The notes under the pieces: model-generated
Database searches by the model: none
What the model was told of the DNA's origin: nothing
The model's input: the letters and a program-made list of their open reading frames with translations, nothing else
Origin: Chloroflexota bacterium
GTDB lineage: Bacteria; Chloroflexota; Anaerolineae; VGOG01
Assembly: GCA_030615705.1 (NCBI GenBank)
Contig: JAUWYT010000091.1
Span: 1-6,629 of the forward strand
Direction of reading: 5' to 3'
Length of the DNA: 6,629 bases
In this document: positions 5,956 through 6,629 of the stretch, piece after piece
Layout: the number at the start of each line of letters is the position of its first letter
Position numbering within the stretch: position 1 is the stretch's first letter
Made by a program: the position numbers and the translations under genes

Positions 5956-6001
5956 GCGTTTACACTGTACTACAGATGGACGAAAAGGTCAAGTCAACCT
6001 G
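5956..6001 (-). repeat. Promoter repeat, downstream copy
   Basis: This block matches 6503-6548 at 42 of 46 positions. It ends 5 bp before the hicA stop codon. With 5776-5814 it makes up the downstream copy of the repeat pair flanking hicBA, the two blocks being separated here by 141 bp instead of 4 bp. Confidence 0.9.
5964..5992 (-). promoter_or_regulatory. Predicted sigma-70-type promoter facing the importer operon
   Basis: On the minus strand: -35 TTGACC (5992-5987), a 17-bp spacer, and -10 TACAGT (5969-5964). A second TTGACT overlaps just upstream. The -10 box is weaker (4 of 6) than the TATAGT in the hicBA copy. Predicted transcription would start near 5957 and give a leader of about 290 bases before the binding-protein ATG, passing through three hairpins and the terminator. 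Confidence 0.6.
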
Positions 6002-6006
6002 CCAAT

Positions 6007-6228
6007 TCACAACAGTTCCGTAAACTTCTCAACGGTCAACCCCGCTTTGCGAACCAAATCACGCAGTAAGCCCGGCCCCAGAACTCGATGCAGGGGGACG
6101 GAGAGCGTGTAAACAGATCCAGCCTTGGTCAGAACAATGTGACTTCCTCGCTGACGAGCCACCTCCCATGCCGCCCGTTGGAAGGCACGAACGGCTTTCC
6201 GCCCAGAAACGCGGGGAAGTTTAGGCAT
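6007..6228 (-). CDS. hicA: HicA-type mRNA interferase toxin
   Basis: HicA toxins are small double-stranded-RNA-binding-fold ribonucleases that cleave mRNA and are held inactive by HicB. This 73-residue protein begins MPKLPRVSGR and has the core RQRGSHIVL, with H30 as the expected catalytic histidine. It continues with PLHRVLGPGLLRDLVRKAGL (45-64) and VEKF, all typical of the family. A TTG at 6243 would add five residues. I prefer the ATG at 6228 because family members start at this point and GAGG (minus strand of 6238-6241) lies 9 bp before it; the TTG has no properly spaced ribosome site. The gene overlaps the end of hicB by 8 bp, so synthesis is coupled to the antitoxin. Nothing looks truncated. 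A copy of the hicBA promoter repeat begins 5 bp past its stop. Confidence 0.92.
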   Translation of the reverse strand: MPKLPRVSGRKAVRAFQRAAWEVARQRGSHIVLTKAGSVYTLSVPLHRVLGPGLLRDLVRKAGLTVEKFTELL

Positions 6229-6433
6229 AGGCAGGGACCTCAACCTCCAGGCTCTGAATAGTGAGCGGCAAACCTTTCTCCTGGCGTACTTCCAAGCAAA
6301 GTTGAATTGCTTCCTGGATATTCTGCAAGGCTTCCTCTTCCGTACTCCCCTGGCTCATACAACCGGGGATAACCGGGCACTCCACGACATACCACCCTTC
6401 CTCATCCTGGTACATCGTTACAGGAAACTTCAT
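6221..6433 (-). CDS. hicB: HicB-type antitoxin (short UPF0150 form)
   Basis: This is the antitoxin partner of hicA, encoded first in the pair. The 70-residue protein shows the HicB/UPF0150 fold pattern: a strand with MKFPVTMYQDEEGWYVVECP (1-20), then IPGCMSQGSTEEEALQNIQEAI (22-43), then a helix and a final strand. It has no C-terminal helix-turn-helix or ribbon-helix-helix domain, which longer HicB proteins use to bind their promoter. How the operon is autoregulated is therefore unclear. Two ATGs are possible, 6439 and 6433. AAGGAG lies 9 bp before the second but only 3 bp before the first, so I chose 6433; the longer form would add Met-Ile. Transcription is predicted from the promoter at 6511-6539, with a leader hairpin just ahead of the ribosome site. 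Confidence 0.92.
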   Translation of the reverse strand: MKFPVTMYQDEEGWYVVECPVIPGCMSQGSTEEEALQNIQEAIQLCLEVRQEKGLPLTIQSLEVEVPAYA

Positions 6434-6459
6434 GATCATTATCTCCTTGTCTTACTTGA

Positions 6460-6548
6460 GAGGATTCCCGCCGTCTCGGTCGCCTCGGCGATCCAAGCAG
6501 TAGCGTTTACACTATACTACGAATGGACGAAAAGGTCAAGTCAAGCTG
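6460..6548 (-). repeat. Promoter-plus-leader repeat, compact copy upstream of hicB
   Basis: Two blocks make up this copy: 6460-6498, identical to 5776-5814, and 6503-6548, matching 5956-6001 at 42 of 46 positions. They are joined by only four bases (6499-6502). The first carries the leader hairpin (6462-6494) and the second carries the promoter. Order and orientation are the same in both copies, so hicBA sits between direct repeats. Confidence 0.9.
6511..6539 (-). promoter_or_regulatory. Predicted sigma-70-type promoter of hicBA
   Basis: On the minus strand: -35 TTGACC (6539-6534, 5 of 6), a 17-bp spacer, and -10 TATAGT (6516-6511, 5 of 6). Transcription would start near 6504, about 70 bases before hicB, with the GC-rich hairpin in the leader. 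A further TTGACT overlaps just upstream of the -35 box. Confidence 0.8.
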
Positions 6549-6557
6549 TTTGCAGGG

Positions 6558-6586
6558 TTGCCAAAAAGAGAAATGGGGGTTATAAT
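6558..6586 (+). promoter_or_regulatory. Predicted sigma-70-type promoter of the right-hand gene
   Basis: TTGCCA (6558-6563, 5 of 6) is separated by 17 bp from a perfect TATAAT (6581-6586). The start would be near 6593, giving a leader of about 22 bases before the ATG at 6615. It diverges from the hicBA promoter, with only 18 bp between the two -35 boxes. Confidence 0.8.
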
Positions 6587-6614
6587 ATCCTTGGATTTTG
6601 CGAAAGGGGGAGTT

Positions 6615-6629
6615 ATGGCCAAACAAGGG
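6615..6629 (+). CDS. Start of an unidentified gene (cut by the window end)
   Basis: Only five codons are visible (M-A-K-Q-G). The call rests on the strong promoter at 6558-6586 and on the purine-rich ribosome site AAGGGGGAG ending 2 bp before the ATG. The product cannot be named from this. Confidence 0.6.

Noticed and set aside
5724..6112. Small open frames in the leader on both strands
   Set aside because: Their translations come from the palindromic repeats (for example the familiar spurious 'PSASSGQ' and 'LSLPKES' strings), and they cross the terminator and promoter blocks.
5776..6548. hicBA as an integron gene cassette
   Set aside because: A toxin-antitoxin pair between repeats recalls integron cassettes, but neither copy shows the paired RYYYAAC/GTTRRRY core sites of attC, and the repeat contains a promoter instead.

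Overview
The window looks like chromosomal DNA from a GC-rich, probably Chloroflexota (Anaerolineae-like) bacterium. The main clues are two secreted lipoproteins whose lipidated cysteine is followed by a Thr/Pro/Ser-rich 'TPTPS' linker, a type III pantothenate kinase, and repeat-rich intergenic DNA. This assignment is inference from style, not a database match.

Layout. (1) 31-720: a REP-associated (IS200-like, Y1/HUH) transposase gene bracketed by two same-orientation copies of a 41-bp palindromic repeat. (2) 749-1378: a small predicted lipoprotein of unknown function, less GC-rich than the genes to its right. (3) 1431-2195, minus strand: coaX, pantothenate kinase of CoA synthesis. (4) 2196-2312: a gap filled by two tandem repeats, three 10-bp units and nine degenerate 7-bp units, the latter running over the stop codon of the next gene. 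(5) 2313-5666, minus strand: a tightly coupled peptide-type ABC importer operon (binding lipoprotein, DppB-type permease, DppC-type permease) with no ATPase genes in view. (6) 5667-6006: a 340-bp leader without genes, holding a strong intrinsic terminator, several palindromes and a promoter. (7) 6007-6433, minus strand: a hicBA toxin-antitoxin pair. (8) 6434-6629: the hicBA promoter, a divergent plus-strand promoter with a perfect TATAAT, and the first five codons of a plus-strand gene.

The most interesting structure is a repeat present on both sides of hicBA. Its two blocks (39 bp identical; 46 bp with 42 matches) carry a sigma-70-type promoter and a GC-rich leader hairpin. The upstream copy (6460-6548) is compact and is the obvious hicBA promoter. 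The downstream copy (5776-6001) starts 5 bp past the hicA stop, points at the importer operon, and is split by about 141 bp of palindromic DNA. An intrinsic terminator then lies between it and the binding-protein gene. The importer may therefore be transcribed from a duplicated toxin-antitoxin promoter and controlled by termination or readthrough. No novel enzyme system or CRISPR array was seen.
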